Source: Gigaspora margarita
Lineage: Eukaryota; Glomeromycota; Glomeromycetes; Diversisporales; Gigasporaceae
Length of the DNA stretch: 64,000 nucleotides
Reading direction: 5' to 3'
Assembly: GCA_009809945.1 (NCBI GenBank)
Contig: WTPW01000547.1
Span: forward strand, 320,876 to 384,875
Positions 9,826 to 21,193 of this stretch are shown one piece after another. The notes beneath the pieces were generated by a model. It was not told the origin of the DNA and ran no database searches. It saw only the letters and a list, made by a program, of their open reading frames with translations. Position 1 is the first letter of the stretch; every line of letters starts with the position of its first letter. Made by a program: the position numbers and the translations under genes.

Positions 9826-10334
9826 ACAAGTTTACTTAGAGTAAGAAACTATGATCAATTAGTAAATTTGAGAATTATAGAAATTTGTATAATTTCATTA
9901 ATCAAATTATATATTTTTTTTTAAAGTTTAGAGGCTGTGTGCTATGGCTGAGATTTTATTATGAGTTATAGTGGCATAATATTTGTTACATGAAAAAATA
10001 AGGATACAACTATGCCAAATGGGTTCTTGTAGGGTTTTTCTGGTTCCCTGGATTTGCGATATAGTACACCATTGTGCTCGTGAGCTCTCATTCAAAATAG
10101 AGGAACCAAGGTTACAGGTTTTGCACCCAACCAATCAGAAGCTACGATTACTGAACACAGATTTAACTCCAAAACATCATTAGTGGGATTTGAACTACCA
10201 ATCTGCCACTTAGAGGTGACACCTTGACCACTTCTCTAAGGCACCACATTCTCATTAATAAAACTATATAAATTTCTATGATTCTCTAAATTTTACTAAT
10301 TGATCATAACTTTTTGCTCTAAGTAAACTTGTTT
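9826..10334. mobile_element. MITE with long TIRs, interrupted by a SINE
   Basis: The left end acaagtttacttagag... is repeated inverted at the right end (...ctaagtaaacttgttt, 10310-10334), and the match runs about 45 bp inward through gatcaattagtaaa. The left tip is joined directly to the Gypsy-1 LTR. The SINE at 9914-10251 lies inside it. Confidence 0.8.
9914..10251 (-). mobile_element. SINE (copy E), tRNA-derived head and A-rich tail, with TSD
   Basis: On the minus strand it begins at 10251 with a tRNA-like head containing a B-box-like GTTCAAATCCC and an A-box-like TAGAGAAGTGG. It ends in AAAAAAAAA at about 9914-9922. It is flanked by tcattaatcaaattatata (9895-9913) and tcattaataaaactatata (10252-10270), a 17/19 match, so this is a full insertion of about 338 bp. 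The head matches the heads of copies A, B and D. Its last part (catgtaacaaatatt... AATAAAA) matches the tail of copy A, so it looks like a short form of the same family with a different or missing middle. Confidence 0.8.
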
Positions 10335-10505
10335 AGTACCAAAAAATACATCATATTAGTATATTTTATTTTATTTCCTTACAATTTGCATCAAAGATGC
10401 TTAATTTTGAATTTTTGATAAAAATTTCCAAAATTAAGCATCTTTTCTTCAAATTTTAAGAAAAGTAAAAATAAAATATGCCAATTTGGTGTATTTTTTG
10501 GTGCT
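10335..10505. mobile_element. Palindromic MITE, 171 bp
   Basis: Ends agtaccaaaaaatac and gtattttttggtgct form TIRs of about 40 bp. The flanks (aacttgttt / aaacaagtt) are also inverted because tips of the neighbouring MITE family lie on both sides. Confidence 0.7.
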
Positions 10506-10655
10506 AAACAAGTTTACTTAGTGCAAGAAATTAGAATCAATTAGTAAAATTTCATGTAGAATAATATTTTTGATAATTTTATTAATAAAATTATACAAAA
10601 TACTATGATTCTCTAAATTTTAACTAATTGATTCAAACTTTGTGTTTTAGATAAA
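10506..10655. mobile_element. Second, short copy of the aaacaagtttactta MITE
   Basis: The left end aaacaagtttacttagtgcaag and the inner ...gaatcaattagtaaa are mirrored by aactaattgattcaaac near 10620-10640. This is the same family as 9826-10334, without a SINE. Confidence 0.6.
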
Positions 10656-10662
10656 CATGTGC

Positions 10663-10862
10663 ATATATTATGAACCTGAACATGTTCATGAACCTTAAAC
10701 TGAACCTGAACTAAAATTTTTTTAAGTTCAAGTTCAGGTTTATGTTCAATAATTTTAAATTCAGGTTCAGTTCAGTATTGAACTTTTAGAGCAAATTCAG
10801 GTTCAGGTTCATTGAATCTAAACCTGAACCTTTATTGAACTAAACTGAACTTCGGAACCCTA
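10663..10862. repeat. Word-repeat segment built of gaacctgaac / gttcaggttc
   Basis: Its first half repeats gaacctgaac, its middle gttcaggttc and its end gaacctgaac again. It ends in ggaaccctaa, the same terminus as the hAT-like MITE at 26384-34548. No clear left TIR or TSD is visible. Confidence 0.5.
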
Positions 10863-11543
10863 ATACATATCCTATACATATCAACTATCTAACAAATTTA
10901 AAAAATTATTGAATATAACAAATCAGATTTACTATATTTATTCAAAATAATGCATTAATATATATGAGCACTATTTCAAAAATTGCATTTTCTTAAAATA
11001 GATAGTTGGTTTTGAAATAACACCTATATGCATTCTGAAATAATGCATACCTATATACTAATATTTAAATAAATATATAAAAATAGGTAAAAATTAGACC
11101 TTTATCTAAAATAATACCTATAAACATACTTAAAATAATGTGCATCTTCTTAAATAATACACAAATACAAATATACATTATTTTAAGTAAATATAGTATG
11201 TAAATAATAATTAAAATAGTTTAAATATATACTAATTTTGATTATTATTTTAAATTAATAAAAACTAATATTAAAAAAGATTTACTAAAATGCACCTATA
11301 GTATCACAGGCTAAATAAATCTTTACTAGTTAACTATCGAGTTCCTAATAGATCTCATATATTTGTATTAAGAAATATGCAAGATTGCCAGTATACTTTG
11401 TCTAAAAGTAACTAATTTGTCTTTAATTATAAACAGATCTTTGGTGCAAATAGGGCACTATTTGATAATATATATAGTGCAGATTGTATTGATATTAGTT
11501 ACCCAATTGGTATCTTATTTGTAACTTATTGTTTACTATATTA
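10863..11543. other. AT-rich interval, no gene seen
   Basis: Very AT-rich with short inverted words (for example tgcattattt and aaataatgca) but no boundary, TSD or coding trend that I can support. Confidence 0.5.
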
Positions 11544-11693
11544 TCCCTTAGATTGTAACATAGGCAAATTTGCTGTGTATTTTAAAAATTTAAATAAAAT
11601 TTTAAATATTGATTTTAGCTATATTTTTTCTAAGTAAAAAATATACTTTGAGTTTTGTTTTAATAACTTTGTTATAAAATTTTTTTAAAATTA

Positions 11694-11735
11694 CTAGTTG
11701 TAAGACCTGTCGTTAAATGACGGGTTATATTTAAA
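11694..11735 (-). other. Helitron 3' end: hairpin plus CTAG
   Basis: Minus strand: ACCCGTC, loop ATTTAAC, GACAGGT, then CTTACAA and CTAG, next base T. This is the classic Helitron terminator layout. Confidence 0.85.
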
Positions 11736-12273
11736 CACATTTATTTAACTTAAAAATTAAGAAAGTAATATTTTAAGTATCTTAATAAATTTAATATGTT
11801 AATTAAGTCTGCTATTTAAGAGTAGTATATTATTTTATGAANATACATAATCATGAAATCAAATAGTACAGTAGATATAATTTTGTAAATACCAAAAAGG
11901 CAGGGTAAAGTTTTTAGCAAAAATTAAAAATTGCAATGACATTAGNTAGCATTATTTCATTTTTGGTATTCTTAATATTTAGATTTAGTGCCTGAAACTG
12001 CAATTAAAATTGTAATTGCCATAATTAAAACAGGTTTTGATTGAGTTAAATAAATAAAATAAATGGTACAAATTTTTAGAATTGCATTATAATAATAAAT
12101 TCAAAGATATTACATTATGTTTCATGAACTACTAACTAACAAATATAGTGTAAATATTAATATTGTAAAAAAAACGAACAAACAAAATAGTTATTGAATT
12201 TCAGTTTTTTTAGTAAATAGATAAGTATTGTAATTCTTATAATTATAATTAAAATGCTTCTAAGATGTAATAA

Positions 12274-13875
12274 TTATACTAAATTCTTTAATTTTAGAGG
12301 AAATATAATGTAGCAAAAACTTTGATNNNNNNNNNNNNNNNNNNNNNNNNNNNNNNNNNNNNNNNNNNNNNNNNNNNNNNNNNNNNNNNNNNNNNNNNNN
12401 NNNNNNNNNNNNNNNNNNNNNNNNNNNNNNNNNNNNNNNNNNNNNNNNNNNNNNNNNNNNNNNNNNNNNNNNNNNNNNNNNNNNNNNNNNNNNNNNNNNN
12501 NNNNNNNNNNNNNNNNNNNNNNNNNNNNNNNNNNNNNNNNNNNNNNNNNNNNNNNNNNNNNNNNNNNNNNNNNNNNNNNNNNNNNNNNNNNNNNNNNNNN
12601 NNNNNNNNNNNNNNNNNNNNNNNNNNNNNNNNNNNNNNNNNNNNNNNNNNNNNNNNNNNNNNNNNNNNNNNNNNNNNNNNNNNNNCGTGTACCATTACAA
12701 AGACCTTCATTGGCATCAATATTTCGAAGTAGAATAATAGGTGATCCTACTTTCAATATTAATACATGAGGAGGTAATCCACTAAGTCTTAATGAATTGA
12801 GAAATTCAGTTGAATAAATATCTTCCTGAGTTGGATTATACATAGCAGAGCTTTGATCTAAAGAATCTGCACTATAATATATCTTTTCTTCTCCAGGGAA
12901 TTGTGAAAGAATATCTGAGTTAAGCATGTCTACTTCTGCATTGCATGGTGCTAAGATACTTCTTTCTACTATGTATGCTGAATTAAGTGCATTTGTTTGT
13001 AAATTTGGATATACAAAATCAATCAAGCTCTGATAAGAATCACCATGTATTACAATACTCTGTGGCAGATTAATGTAGTTAGTATTTGGTTCGATTTCAG
13101 CTATTTGTCCTTCACCAATTAAAAGTAGCCAGTTAGAAAAATTTCTTAACGAAGCAGCACTTGAAGCATCAACAACATTTAATGCAGTGCATAATCGCAT
13201 GTTAATTGTCAGCTTTCTAATTTTAACATACCGCCATAAATGTGAACTGCAAAAACTGGCATTAATAATATCTGCACGCCCTCCTTTTGGAACTACAGGA
13301 AGGATTTGCCGATAATTGCCACCAAAAACTACTACTTTTCCACCAAATGGCAAACTTCCAAAGTTTTGGTCAACTGAGCTCATAATGTCTCTAAAAGTGC
13401 GATTAACTGCTTCAAATGCATGGCGATGCATCATTGGAGCTTCATCCCAAATAATGAGAGTAGCTTGTTTTATAAGTTCAGCAAGATCAGAATTAGCTGA
13501 AATATTGCAAGTCGAATCTTCATTGAGCTCAAGTGGGATATTAAAGCGTGAGTGGGCTGTGCAACCTCCATCAAGTAATATAGAAGCAATTCCTGAAGAT
13601 GCAACTACTAAAGCAATATTTCTGTTTGTGCGAACTACGGCAAGAAGAAGATTGTAAAGGAAGGTTTTGCCAGTTCCTGCAGATCCATATATAAAAAAAC
13701 ATGCAGAAGTGCAAGTTTCAAGAGCTTGAATTATTTCATTAAAAATAGCATGTTGTTCAGAATTTAAGCAGCATAAAGTTTGTTCAATGAAATTTGTAAG
13801 AGTAGGTATATCATAGTTCAATTCCTCATTTAACAAAGTATTTCCAAATTCACGAACAACATCTGGACAAGGCAT
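12274..13875 (-). pseudogene. Helitron PIF1-like helicase domain
   Basis: A superfamily 1B DNA helicase that unwinds the target strand in rolling-circle transposition. Motifs: Walker A GSAGTGKTF, Walker B IIWDEAPM, then a block FGGNYRQILPVVPKGG where the family usually has Asp in place of Asn, INMRL, and VGSPIILLRN before the gap. The open frame reads across unknown bases (12327-12685), so its C-terminus and the 12274 end are not real evidence of coding. It lies directly after the Rep part, and was probably one polyprotein with it. Confidence 0.88.
12327..12685. other. Assembly gap (359 N)
   Basis: A run of N inside the helicase. Frames that appear to cross it on either strand are artefacts. 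Confidence 1.
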
Positions 13876-13887
13876 ATTCGGAAAGTC

Positions 13888-16800
13888 TCATAGTAATTTG
13901 TTTTGCTGTAAAAGAATAGTTTCTAATCGAATTAATACTTCATTTTCAATTTCAGATTCAGTTAATTGTAAACTGGAATTTTGTGATTGCTGCCTTGTAC
14001 TATATAGGATATCATCAGTAAGAGCTACAATATGTTTTGCCCATAGTTGCACTGGTTTATATGGATGGCAGTTGGTTAAAATAATAGCAAATAAATGTTG
14101 AAGCTGACTGCCAGAATGTATTTTTGCTGCATCTTCTAAACATCGATCCCATTCATTATCATCTTGTAATAGTCCTAAANCTCNANAGGCATTTTTAAAA
14201 GTCGTNTGTACAACTCCATTTACAGTTCTCAAATGAGTAAAGGATTGAGCTCCTNGTACAGTACTTAANAATAAGCNCAAATAAAATCNTTCTCCAGCTC
14301 CTGGATGAACAAAGTACATACGCCCAATCGAATTGCCTCTAATACGTGGATGCCATTTTTTTGATTTTCGATCAAAGACAAAGGCTTGAGGAAATTGAGA
14401 ATATGTATAATTACTTGCTAATATAGTAAAAGAAGGATTTCTATTAGCTTCAAACCAAGCTGTTAGGGTTGTATTTTCATTTTCTGCACATTGTCGGATT
14501 GCTTCAAGTGATTCATTGTCAGCAAAAGTAACTAAATAACACCCAGGAAGATGTACAACTAAGCGAACAATATCTGGTGATTCTCTATGCATTTTAAAAT
14601 GCATTATTCGCCAAAATGATTCAGATGCTGAAATATAGCGTGCATCAATATACTGTCTAATTTCATCAACTAATTCTGCATTTTGTGTATCTGAATTACC
14701 ACTATTGCTAATTGTTACAGTTGCTCTATCATGCCCTTTGTACACATATTTAAAAAGAAATTTAACTGCACGTACTGAAGAGCAAATCTTAACATTTATA
14801 TGACATTGATATTTTTACATAGGTAGAGATTATGTGGTATGACCCAACAGTTATCAAGTGGAACACCTTTCACTTGTACTATACGTTCATCAAATCGTTG
14901 GCGATAGACTGGATAACCATCATTATTTTGACATGTTGTAGGTTGAAAGGTTTTTGGATACATCTTTGAGCACTTTCCATCACGCATGCATGGAGCATTC
15001 ATATTACTTGGTCCACAGGGTCCATGCATCATACATTTTGCTACAATTTCATACTCTTCGGGGTATATAAGTGGATTAGGAATCTCTGCTGAAACAATAT
15101 GATCAAACTCTTCACTTGTATGAGATTTGTCCTCTGGAGCTAAAATGAACAACATATGTGCATGAAGTAGACCACGCATTTGTGCTTCAATGACGTAAAT
15201 ATATCCAATTACTTGACCAAATATTCTAGCTTTAACAATATCGTTTAGTAGTGCAGTTAGCTTTAACCGAAATACACATGCACAGAGATCAGAACGGTCT
15301 TGTGCTGTTTGACCGGATAATAGTTCTGCTTGAATCTCAGGCCATTTTGGGTTGCAAGTCATTGTTATAAAAAGATCCGGTTTGCCCAACTAACCAAAAA
15401 TTGTCATAGCATCTTGGTACAATTGTTTCATATGTCGTGGGCCTCCAATAAAGCTTGAGGGAAGTATAATACGACAACCAATACGAAGATTTTCAGGTAA
15501 TTCATCACTTGTTGTTAGTGCATCTTGAATTCCACTATACAATTCAGAACGGATAGTTTTTTTGGTTGCATCTTAGGTAATTTAATCGACTTTGTTCAAT
15601 ACATGCATAGGAATCAACAATATACTGCTGAAAAAGATGGCCAGCTCTGTGTAAAGCAAATACTTCATCTGTATTTTGCATTCGTAACTGCAGACGATAT
15701 GCATAGTACTGCATTATTGATACATTAGTTCGTGGTGTACCATNAGTTATTGAGTCATCTTCATGAATATTGCCTAAATTATCACTTGTTGGAAGTAGTT
15801 GTTCATGGTCTTTTAAAAAAATAATGGAATTCCATACAGATTTACTATGAGAAAATGTAATATAAAAAACTATAGCTTAGTAAATTTTGAAATATAGTAA
15901 AGACCTACCATCAGTTATTAATTCATCTTCATATATGTTGTCTAAATTATTACTTGATAAAAGAATTTCTTCATGGGCTTTTAGAAAAATATTGGGATGC
16001 CATCCAGATTCACTATAAGGAAACAACAAAACATAATGCAAAGGAGTATAGCTATGGTGAATTTCAGAAATGCGTTGAAGACCACCACCTTGTTTCGCAA
16101 TACGATATCTCTATTAGATGGTTCAACTTCTTGTCCATCTCCGACCATAAGGACAGCAATTTCAGAAGCAGTGGGTGTAGTATATTGAAGATTATTGCGT
16201 GTTTTAGTTATGACAATGTGTATATCCTGTGCAGAATTTTCATTTAAAATACAGGCTGCATTTTGAAATACATGTACATAAGGATTCACTTCATGCAGCA
16301 TTGTTTGAAGACATTCAAGAATATTTGAATCAAGGTCAGGCATCAACTGTAGTCTAAGTTGTATTTGTTCACTTGAATCAAACATATAAATTTGTGAAAA
16401 TGAAGGTGTATTATGATTTTTAGGCATAAGAGACCCAATCTGATGATAAAGTTCTCCTTGTATGCGAAAACTATATACACCCTGTGCTCCAGTAACACGA
16501 TTATCAATATTAACGCCCATAGAAGTAAAAGCTAGCACAGAGTTGTACATTCGAATTTTTTTCGAAATTCGCGTGCTTGAACACTTTCATCCATTAAAAG
16601 AGTTTTCAATAGTGGAGGTGGGGAAACAACAGGTGGAAGTTGTACTGTACCCTTTGCACAGCAAATACTAAAAATGGGAGATTTTTTGGAGCTAGCAACT
16701 TTTTCACCTATCCAATGCAACGCTTTGCACTCAGNACACAGCACATTCATTCGACNTATATTGAGTGGAGTTACATCATTAGTATTATAATTTTCACAAC

Positions 16801-17122
16801 GCGCTGCTTTAGTGACTTTGTGTCTAGCATTTCTCTGATTTTTTCTTCGCATTTCTGTTTGTTCTGCAGACTCTTCTTCACGTTGACGCACATATGTTTG
16901 TCTTTGTACACTTCGACATCGTTCAGCATCTTCGACAGTTTCGTTTGCAGTACGGCGAGCATGTGCTTCTCTTGCAAGACAATTTTTTCTTTCGCGAAAC
17001 GTTTCTGACAGTTCCGCAGTCAAAGTTTCATTACGTGAAAAGCGTCTTGCGTAGCGTTCTCATTCTAGACAGTTTTTACGTTCGCGGGCTGTTTCTTGTG
17101 TTGCTTGTATGTTTGTATTCAT
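13888..17122 (-). pseudogene. Helitron Rep (HUH nuclease) and N-terminal domain
   Basis: The HUH endonuclease cuts and joins single strands. From Met 17122: an Arg-rich N-terminus with a repeated module (ARERKNCL and FRERKNCLAREAHARR), then a Cys motif (CKALHWIGE ... ICCAKG), the Helitron-like N domain (QGVYSFRIQGELYHQIGSLM; 15981-16550), the Rep part with PDLFITMTCNPKWPEIQ, the HUH motif in RGLLHAHMLFIL (about 15150) and the two-Tyr motif KFLFKYVYKG (about 14716-14745). Stops and frameshifts break it: a TGA in the N-terminal Arg module, a frame change near 16540, decay at 15390-15980, a stop before GKPDLF and another change near 14790. Several single n occur at 14180-14290. Confidence 0.88.
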
Positions 17123-17364
17123 ATTTTTTTTGCAGCGTATGATAACGCGTTACATGGTTGGGCGTAACGCATTGTATTTATAATCACGTGTGGATTATTT
17201 GATTGGCTGCATGTAGACATGTTGTGTAACATTTGGTATATAAAAATGGCGCGTATTATTGGTAGCATGNTTGAAAATCCATTTGATTGGTTGTCGGTCC
17301 TTGAAATTTCATTGGCTGCTTATCGTAAATGTTCTATGAAAATGAAATCGATTAGATTATATTT

Positions 17365-17545
17365 GATTAAATTTGCCAGAAGCAAGTAGTATCGAAGATT
17401 AAAGTTTCTTTAAAATTTCATCACGTGTTTGCTATAAAAATTTATCACTTACTATTCGTATGTCATAAATTTAAATAGCAAACAGTTGACAAAATTTTAA
17501 AGAAATGTTAATCTTCGATACTACTTGCTTCTGGCAAATTTAATC
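17365..17545. mobile_element. Hairpin MITE, 181 bp with 54-bp arms
   Basis: Arms gattaaatttgccagaagc... and ...gcttctggcaaatttaatc pair over 54 bases with two mismatches. The loop is about 73 bases. It lies between the Helitron 5' end and the Rep start. Confidence 0.8.
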
Positions 17546-17637
17546 ATATGGTCGATTGTATTTTTCTATATGGTGTTACTATGATGATCGACAACCAATC
17601 AAATAGATTTTCCATCTGCTATTATTGGTACGTATTA

Positions 17638-17780
17638 TAATTATATAAAATTTGAGATAACATCACATTGGTGCAGTGATGATTTTTTTTGAGCAGAGAT
17701 GCCGCTTCGCGGCAGTTTCTGAATAATCAAAAGAATTATCAATGTACCAATGTGATTTTATCTCAAATTTTATATAATTA
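17638..17780. mobile_element. Hairpin MITE, 143 bp, with inner GC stem
   Basis: Arms taattatataaaatttgag and ctcaaattttatataatta extend to about 45 bases. The centre carries a second small stem, GCCGC-ttc-GCGGC (17702-17714), conspicuous in such AT-rich DNA. Confidence 0.75.
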
Positions 17781-17782
17781 CA

Positions 17783-18281
17783 CGTAAAAAAAGAAAAAAA
17801 AAACACGAAACTATGGAAAACTTATGTTCAAATCGACTTTTGTGCATTAATTAAAAATGGCAGTAAAAATCGATTGCTGTTCGACTAAGTGTATCTATAT
17901 ATAAAAATTATATTAAAAAAAATGGTNTTTTTTTTTAATCAAACATGCAAAGATTCTGTGACCAAAAGACTTACCCTTTGTTTTTTGGAGGTGGTTCAGT
18001 AAGTAAAACTACCTAATTGAGATTTATTAGTATTATAAATCTCAATTAGGTAGTTTTACTTACTGAACCACCTCCAAAAAACAAAGGGTAAGTCTTTTGG
18101 TCACAGAATCTTTGCATGTTTGATTAAAAAAAAAATATGCGACCATTTTTTTTAATATAATTTTTATATATAGATACACTTAGTCGAACAGCAATCGATT
18201 TTTACTGCCATTTTTAATTAATGCACAAAAGTCGATTTGAACATAAGTTTTGCATGGTTTCGCTTTTTTTCTTTTTTTACG
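17783..18281. repeat. Near-perfect palindrome of about 500 bp
   Basis: Left arm about 17783-18027 and right arm about 18035-18281 are inverted copies around a 7-base spacer. Near the centre (17935-18125) the match is almost perfect; outward it shows a few substitutions and length changes in A/T runs. If transcribed it would fold into a hairpin with arms of nearly 250 bp. It contains no coding frame. Confidence 0.92.
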
Positions 18282-18309
18282 CTTTTTTAGATTATTTGTT
18301 TGGTGATAC

Positions 18310-18810
18310 GTATTTGTCAAAATTTTCACTCTCCGATTAGGTATTTACTCGTCATGAGTTTGTACTACCTAAACAAATAGTAAGATCGATGGAAATACTA
18401 TGTTGTTTACATTGTACAACCGTGTAATGACAGACCGATGGAAGATAGATATAAATCCTTAACGTTAGTGGATATAGGATTAAATTAGCACGTTCTATTG
18501 TAAATTTTATTACCGGCATTTTTTATTAGCACCTTAGGTTTTACATATTTTCGTTTTTTTTCGCGTTTTTAGATGCTTTGTTGGGTTGATACGTTATGGG
18601 TTCTCCGCTTGGTCAGTAGTTTGTACCACATTAACTAATAGCAAGATCGATGGATTATATTTTCGCGTGATACGGTTTGGGTAAAATTTTCACTCCCCGA
18701 TTGGGTCAGTAGTTTGTACTACATAAACTAATAGTAAGATCGATGGGATATATATGTAGTTAAATTGTGTAATGACAGACTGATGGAAATCTAATTTTTT
18801 AATATATAGA
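18310..18810 (-). repeat. Repeated segments at the Helitron 5' end
   Basis: A block gtaagatcgatgg... with the preceding tagtttgtac recurs about three times (18352-18392, 18615-18652, 18704-18751). A second block, gtgtaatgacagac, recurs twice (about 18423 and 18767). The outermost repeat ends at the Helitron terminus, suggesting duplicated 5' ends or an older Helitron end inside. Confidence 0.7.
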
Positions 18811-19271
18811 TTAGTGAACTTTAGTATAATCAAAGTTTAAAGTTCTTGTATTAGCATTTTTACTATTAAAATTTTCTTTAGATTTTTTTAAATTTCATAT
18901 ATTCCCATCTATAAAAAAATTTTTACTTCTAATACAAGCCTTAATTTTTACAAATAAATCATTAAAGTTGCAATAATAAAAGTTATCATCCTTTATATAA
19001 ACTACAATATTGTCTTAAGAACTATAGCTTTAAAACTAAAACTAAATAAGATTACAAAGAAATTGTAATAAAATTTTTTAAAAAATTTTTTTCTTAAAGT
19101 TATCTATTTTTAGCTTATATATAACTTAACTTTTTTTTCTTAATCCTTTTTTCAAATATATTGTACAAAGTTTTATTTAATTATCTTGGTATTTAAAAAA
19201 AGTAAATTAGAGCAAAAAAAGTGCAAAAACACAGGCAAATTTGCCTGTATTTCACTACAATCTAAGGGATA

Positions 19272-19609
19272 AGAAATCAGATACATATTAGTTTATCATT
19301 ATATATAATTAAGAAAATCAAGTGCAATCAGATATTTGATTGTTATTGATTAATAATTGTTATAACTAGTAATAATCACAAAATCATATATATATATACA
19401 ATTTATAAATTTTTATTAAATAATATAGTGTTACATTTTAGAACATATATTTTATTAATATCAAAACTATACTTGCAATTGATCCTATACTCTAAATCAT
19501 AAATAATACTAAATATCTAATCTCTTAAATATTAAACTCTATTAACAGAATCATTAAACTAAATAACATCAATAGCACCAGAATAGGCAGCTCAAAGCTA
19601 CAAGAACCT
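19272..19609. other. AT-rich interval, no gene seen
   Basis: Simple AT-rich sequence with a (ta)n run near 19387. No coding trend or element boundary was identified. Confidence 0.5.
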
Positions 19610-20745
19610 ATAAAGAAAAGACTAAAAAACTAAAAGTAAAGAAAAGAAAACAACTATATATTTTTCTAAAAAACTATGTAATAAAGCTGTTAATGAAAGA
19701 ATATACTAGCAATAAAAAGCATGACACCAATAATGAAGAAAATTCACTATAATAAGCAATACCAACAACAAAACCAGGACCCCAAAATATACATAAATAG
19801 GTCAGGTTAATTATAAAATTACTAAAAAATAAAGATCTGCAGAAAAACCTCAAAAATAAGCAAAAAATTACTATAAATAAAAAAAATCTGCACAAAAAAC
19901 CCCAAAAATAAGCAAACTCATAACTGACCTATCTATATATATTTTGGGGTCCCACAAAATCCAAGACATGTATTACAAAAACTGAGAACAATAGTATTCA
20001 AAGTAAAAAAAATATTTAAAAAAAACTTGCTTCTTTGAAAAACATAACAAAGCTATTAACAAAACTGTTCTAGCAATAAAGAAATATAATACAACTGTCT
20101 TCAACAATAAGACCATAAAAAAAACAAAAACTAAAAATGCTAGTACTTAAAATAAAAAAAAAAACAAGTTCAAAAAAAGAAACTACTTTGAAAGACTATA
20201 TAATAAAACCATTAATGAAAGACTATACCAGCAAAAAAAGCACAATGCCAATAGCAAAGAAATTCACTGAAATTGGCAATACCAACAACAAGATCAATAA
20301 AAAGTATTACAAAAACTGAGAATAATAGCATAAAAAAATATTCAAAAAAAACTTGCTTTTCTAAAAAATGTAGCAAAGCTATTAATAAAACTGTACTAGC
20401 AATAAAGAAACATAGTACAACTAACTCCAATAACAAGACCACAGAAAAAGCAAAAACTAAAAATATTAGTACTTAAAATAAAAGTCAAATTCAAAAAGAG
20501 AATCTTCCTTGAAAGACTACATAATAAAGCTGTTAATGAAAGACTGCACTAGCAATAAAAAGTATAATAATAATAAGAAAATTTATCAAAATTGGCAATA
20601 CCAATAACAAGACTAAAGAAAAGTATTACAAAACTTGCTTGTCTAATAAAGCTATTAACAAAACTGCACTAGCAATAAAGAAATATAGTACAACTAAAGA
20701 CAATTTGCTAGAATGGATGAAGAAAAAAGGTTCAAAAAAAACTGT
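19610..20745. repeat. Tandem array, unit about 325-340 bp, about 3 copies
   Basis: The landmark taataaagctgttaatgaaag recurs at about 19679, 20200 and 20524; tattacaaaaactgagaa recurs at 19971 and 20305, with a shorter third version at 20624. Taking out the 178-bp MITE, the steps are about 340 and 325. The frames in it are low-complexity Lys/Asn strings and are not supported as genes. Confidence 0.8.
19776..19953. mobile_element. AGGACCCC MITE, copy 1 (178 bp)
   Basis: TIRs start aggaccccaaaatatac and end tatatattttggggtccc. Flanked by acaaaacc (19768-19775) and acaaaatc (19954-19961), an 8-bp TSD with one C/T difference. It is inserted in the first unit of the tandem array; the other units show the empty site. 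The inner part repeats agatctgcagaaaaacctc. Confidence 0.85.
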
Positions 20746-20781
20746 ATTTATATATATATGACTGGCGAATAGATCATTATA

Positions 20782-21184
20782 AGGGCCAGTGATTTTCTGA
20801 TTTCACAGAATGCTACAGAAATCATAAAATTAGGTTGTAAACACAGAATGTATTAAGAATAGCATGGAATTGCCGCAAAAATAGGAATTTATAAATTATT
20901 TAGTTTTTTTTATAGGTACAAGACTCTAAAAATATAACCTCTGAAAAGTTCCAATATAGAAATAAATAAGCCTGAAATATAAGCATGTTCGGGCAACCTT
21001 TTGAGAAAAAAATATTTTTTTTTTGAAAAAATTTTTTTTCCCAATAAAAAATATCACAAAAACTACACAGAACCTATAGAAATACCATAGAAACTGTGCA
21101 GATTTAATTAATTTTATTCGCAGAATTGGTATTTTAGCACAAACAGAATTGACCCAATAGCACTGCAGAAAATCACTGGCCCTA
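20782..21184. mobile_element. MULE-like MITE, 403 bp, 9-bp TSD
   Basis: TIRs agggccagtgattttctg and cagaaaatcactggccct. The direct repeat atcattata stands on both sides (20773-20781 and 21185-21193). A 9-bp TSD is typical of Mutator-like elements. The inside is AT-rich with no transposase. Confidence 0.8.
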
Positions 21185-21193
21185 ATCATTATA

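Larger units (their letters stand above)
11694..18810 (-). mobile_element. Helitron, rolling-circle transposon, 7.1 kb, decayed
   Basis: On the minus strand it begins TCTATATATTAAAAAATTAG (18810) and ends CTAG (11694-11697), with A before and T after, as Helitrons insert between A and T. A hairpin (ACCCGTC/GACAGGT) stands about 8 bases before the CTAG end. Between the ends lies a Rep-Helicase reading frame in the same direction. A 359-base gap (12327-12685) removes the helicase C-terminus. The Helitron sits inside the TIR element 11544-19269. Confidence 0.88.
11544..19269. mobile_element. TIR element split by a Helitron
   Basis: Left tip tcccttagattgta (11544) followed by aggcaaatttgctg; right tip mirrors it (aggcaaatttgcctg ... 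tacaatctaaggga, ending 19269). TA lies outside both tips (11542-11543 and 19270-19271), consistent with a TA target duplication. Removing the Helitron leaves about 0.6 kb. The superfamily is uncertain; a Tc1/mariner-type insertion is possible. Confidence 0.6.

Noticed and set aside
12274-12732. Open frames crossing the N run
   Set aside because: N codons cannot show stops; these frames are artefacts of the gap.
20137-20476. Lys/Asn-rich frames in the tandem array
   Set aside because: Low-complexity translation of A-rich repeats; not conserved between units.
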